DNA from: Lachnospiraceae bacterium
GTDB lineage: Bacteria > Bacillota > Clostridia > Lachnospirales > Lachnospiraceae
DNA length: 8,075 nucleotides
Assembly (NCBI GenBank): GCA_004552595.1
Contig: SFNX01000086.1
Coordinates: forward strand, 1 to 8,075
Direction: 5' to 3'
Position numbers and translations under genes: made by a program. Shown piece by piece: positions 7,610 to 8,075 of this stretch (its first letter is position 1; every line of letters begins with the position of its first letter). Under the pieces are notes generated by a model, which saw only the letters and a program-made list of their open reading frames with translations, was not told where the DNA came from and did no database searches.

Positions 7610-8075
7610 TCACTGTTCTAATTCCGATGGTTCCTGAAATTTTATAACAATCGTATCATCTATTATTTTTATCGAGCCTGAGCTTGGGTAGCAAGGCATA
7701 TTAACAACTTCATCAAGTCCTCTGAAATATTCTTCCTCTTCATCTGAATTTCTATTAACCGGATCATATCCTAAAACCCTTGTCATAATATTCCAAGAAG
7801 AGTACGCATTAATATTAGAGCTTTCTTTACCGGCAAGATCAAAGGTTTCTCCTATCATATCCTGTCTTGTGTATGTGCTGTCAGCTACAGGCTTGCCAAT
7901 CATTGTTATTGGCATATCTGCATGATACCCGTCGACACTTTTAATCTGAGTCATTAATGTCTGATAATATGCGTTGTCGTGCTGATTCGTATATTCCATT
8001 GCAAGATAGTTGCCGTTGGCAAACCAGATATATGATAATACAGTTCCTGCAAGTGAAATAGCAACAATATAGTTA
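7610..8075 (-). CDS. C-terminal part of a GtrII-like membrane glucosyltransferase (5' end outside the window)
   Basis: The frame is open to the right edge, giving 154 codons before the TGA at 7612-7610. The ATG at 7999 is an internal Met: codons upstream of it encode a membrane helix (fragment residues 1-18) and run on without a stop. After the helix comes ANGNYLAMEYTNQHDNAYYQ, then QIKSVDGYHADMPITMIGKP (fragment 43-62). This matches the end of GtrII-type glucosyltransferases, where a last helix is followed by a small soluble domain with a Y..QI...GY....PI..IG pattern. GtrII proteins move glucose from a lipid carrier onto surface polysaccharide, and the family is also common in Gram-positive glycan clusters. 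Only the tail is visible, so the catalytic part cannot be checked. It is the first visible gene of the tightly spaced three-gene run. Confidence 0.66.
   Translation of the reverse strand, partial: NYIVAISLAGTVLSYIWFANGNYLAMEYTNQHDNAYYQTLMTQIKSVDGYHADMPITMIGKPVADSTYTRQDMIGETFDLAGKESSNINAYSSWNIMTRVLGYDPVNRNSDEEEEYFRGLDEVVNMPCYPSSGSIKIIDDTIVIKFQEPSELEQ

Noticed and set aside
7610..7999. A complete 129-residue gene starting at 7999
   Set aside because: The same frame stays open upstream to the window edge and encodes a membrane helix joined to this part, so the Met at 7999 is internal and the gene is partial.

Overview
The window comes from an AT-rich genome of the Firmicutes, most likely a Lachnospiraceae-type Clostridium relative. 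This rests on AT-rich codon choice, GAGGTG/AGGA-type Shine-Dalgarno sites, and the protein types seen: a DUF6142-like membrane protein, an N-terminally extended M29 aminopeptidase, and sulfatase-like membrane proteins of the kind common in that family. The family assignment is an inference and I cannot name a species. All six genes lie on the minus strand, so transcription runs from high to low coordinates. No RNA gene, insertion sequence, CRISPR array or attachment site was seen. The only gap over 100 bases is 3055-3168.

From 8075 down to 3169 is the downstream end of a cell-surface glycan cluster. First comes the C-terminal part of a GtrII-like membrane glucosyltransferase, cut by the right edge. 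Ten bases later is a 575-residue polytopic membrane protein resembling the LIC_10190-type GT-C-like family. Fifteen bases after that is an 895-residue protein that appears to fuse two machines. Residues about 1-395 look like a Wzy/WaaL (O-antigen polymerase/ligase) membrane domain. Residues about 420-895 look like a membrane-anchored sulfatase/alkaline-phosphatase-superfamily enzyme, the fold of LtaS, EptA and phosphoglycerol transferases. All three probably act on lipid-linked sugars at the outer face of the membrane. The third could join or polymerise a glycan and also decorate or tether it with a phospho-group. This fusion is the most interesting item in the window.

From 3168 down to 3055 is an intergenic region. 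It holds a good sigma-A-type promoter, an inverted repeat over its -35 and spacer, a short hairpin at the predicted 5' end of the transcript, and a strong ribosome-binding site. No convincing terminator separates the glycan genes from what follows.

From 3054 down to 1 is a tightly packed unit: pyrE (orotate phosphoribosyltransferase), a small three-helix membrane protein resembling DUF6142, and an M29-family metallo-aminopeptidase with a long N-terminal extension, cut by the left edge before its last metal-binding motif. The junctions are TAATG and ATGA overlaps, which suggests translational coupling. The gene functions themselves do not explain why these three are together.
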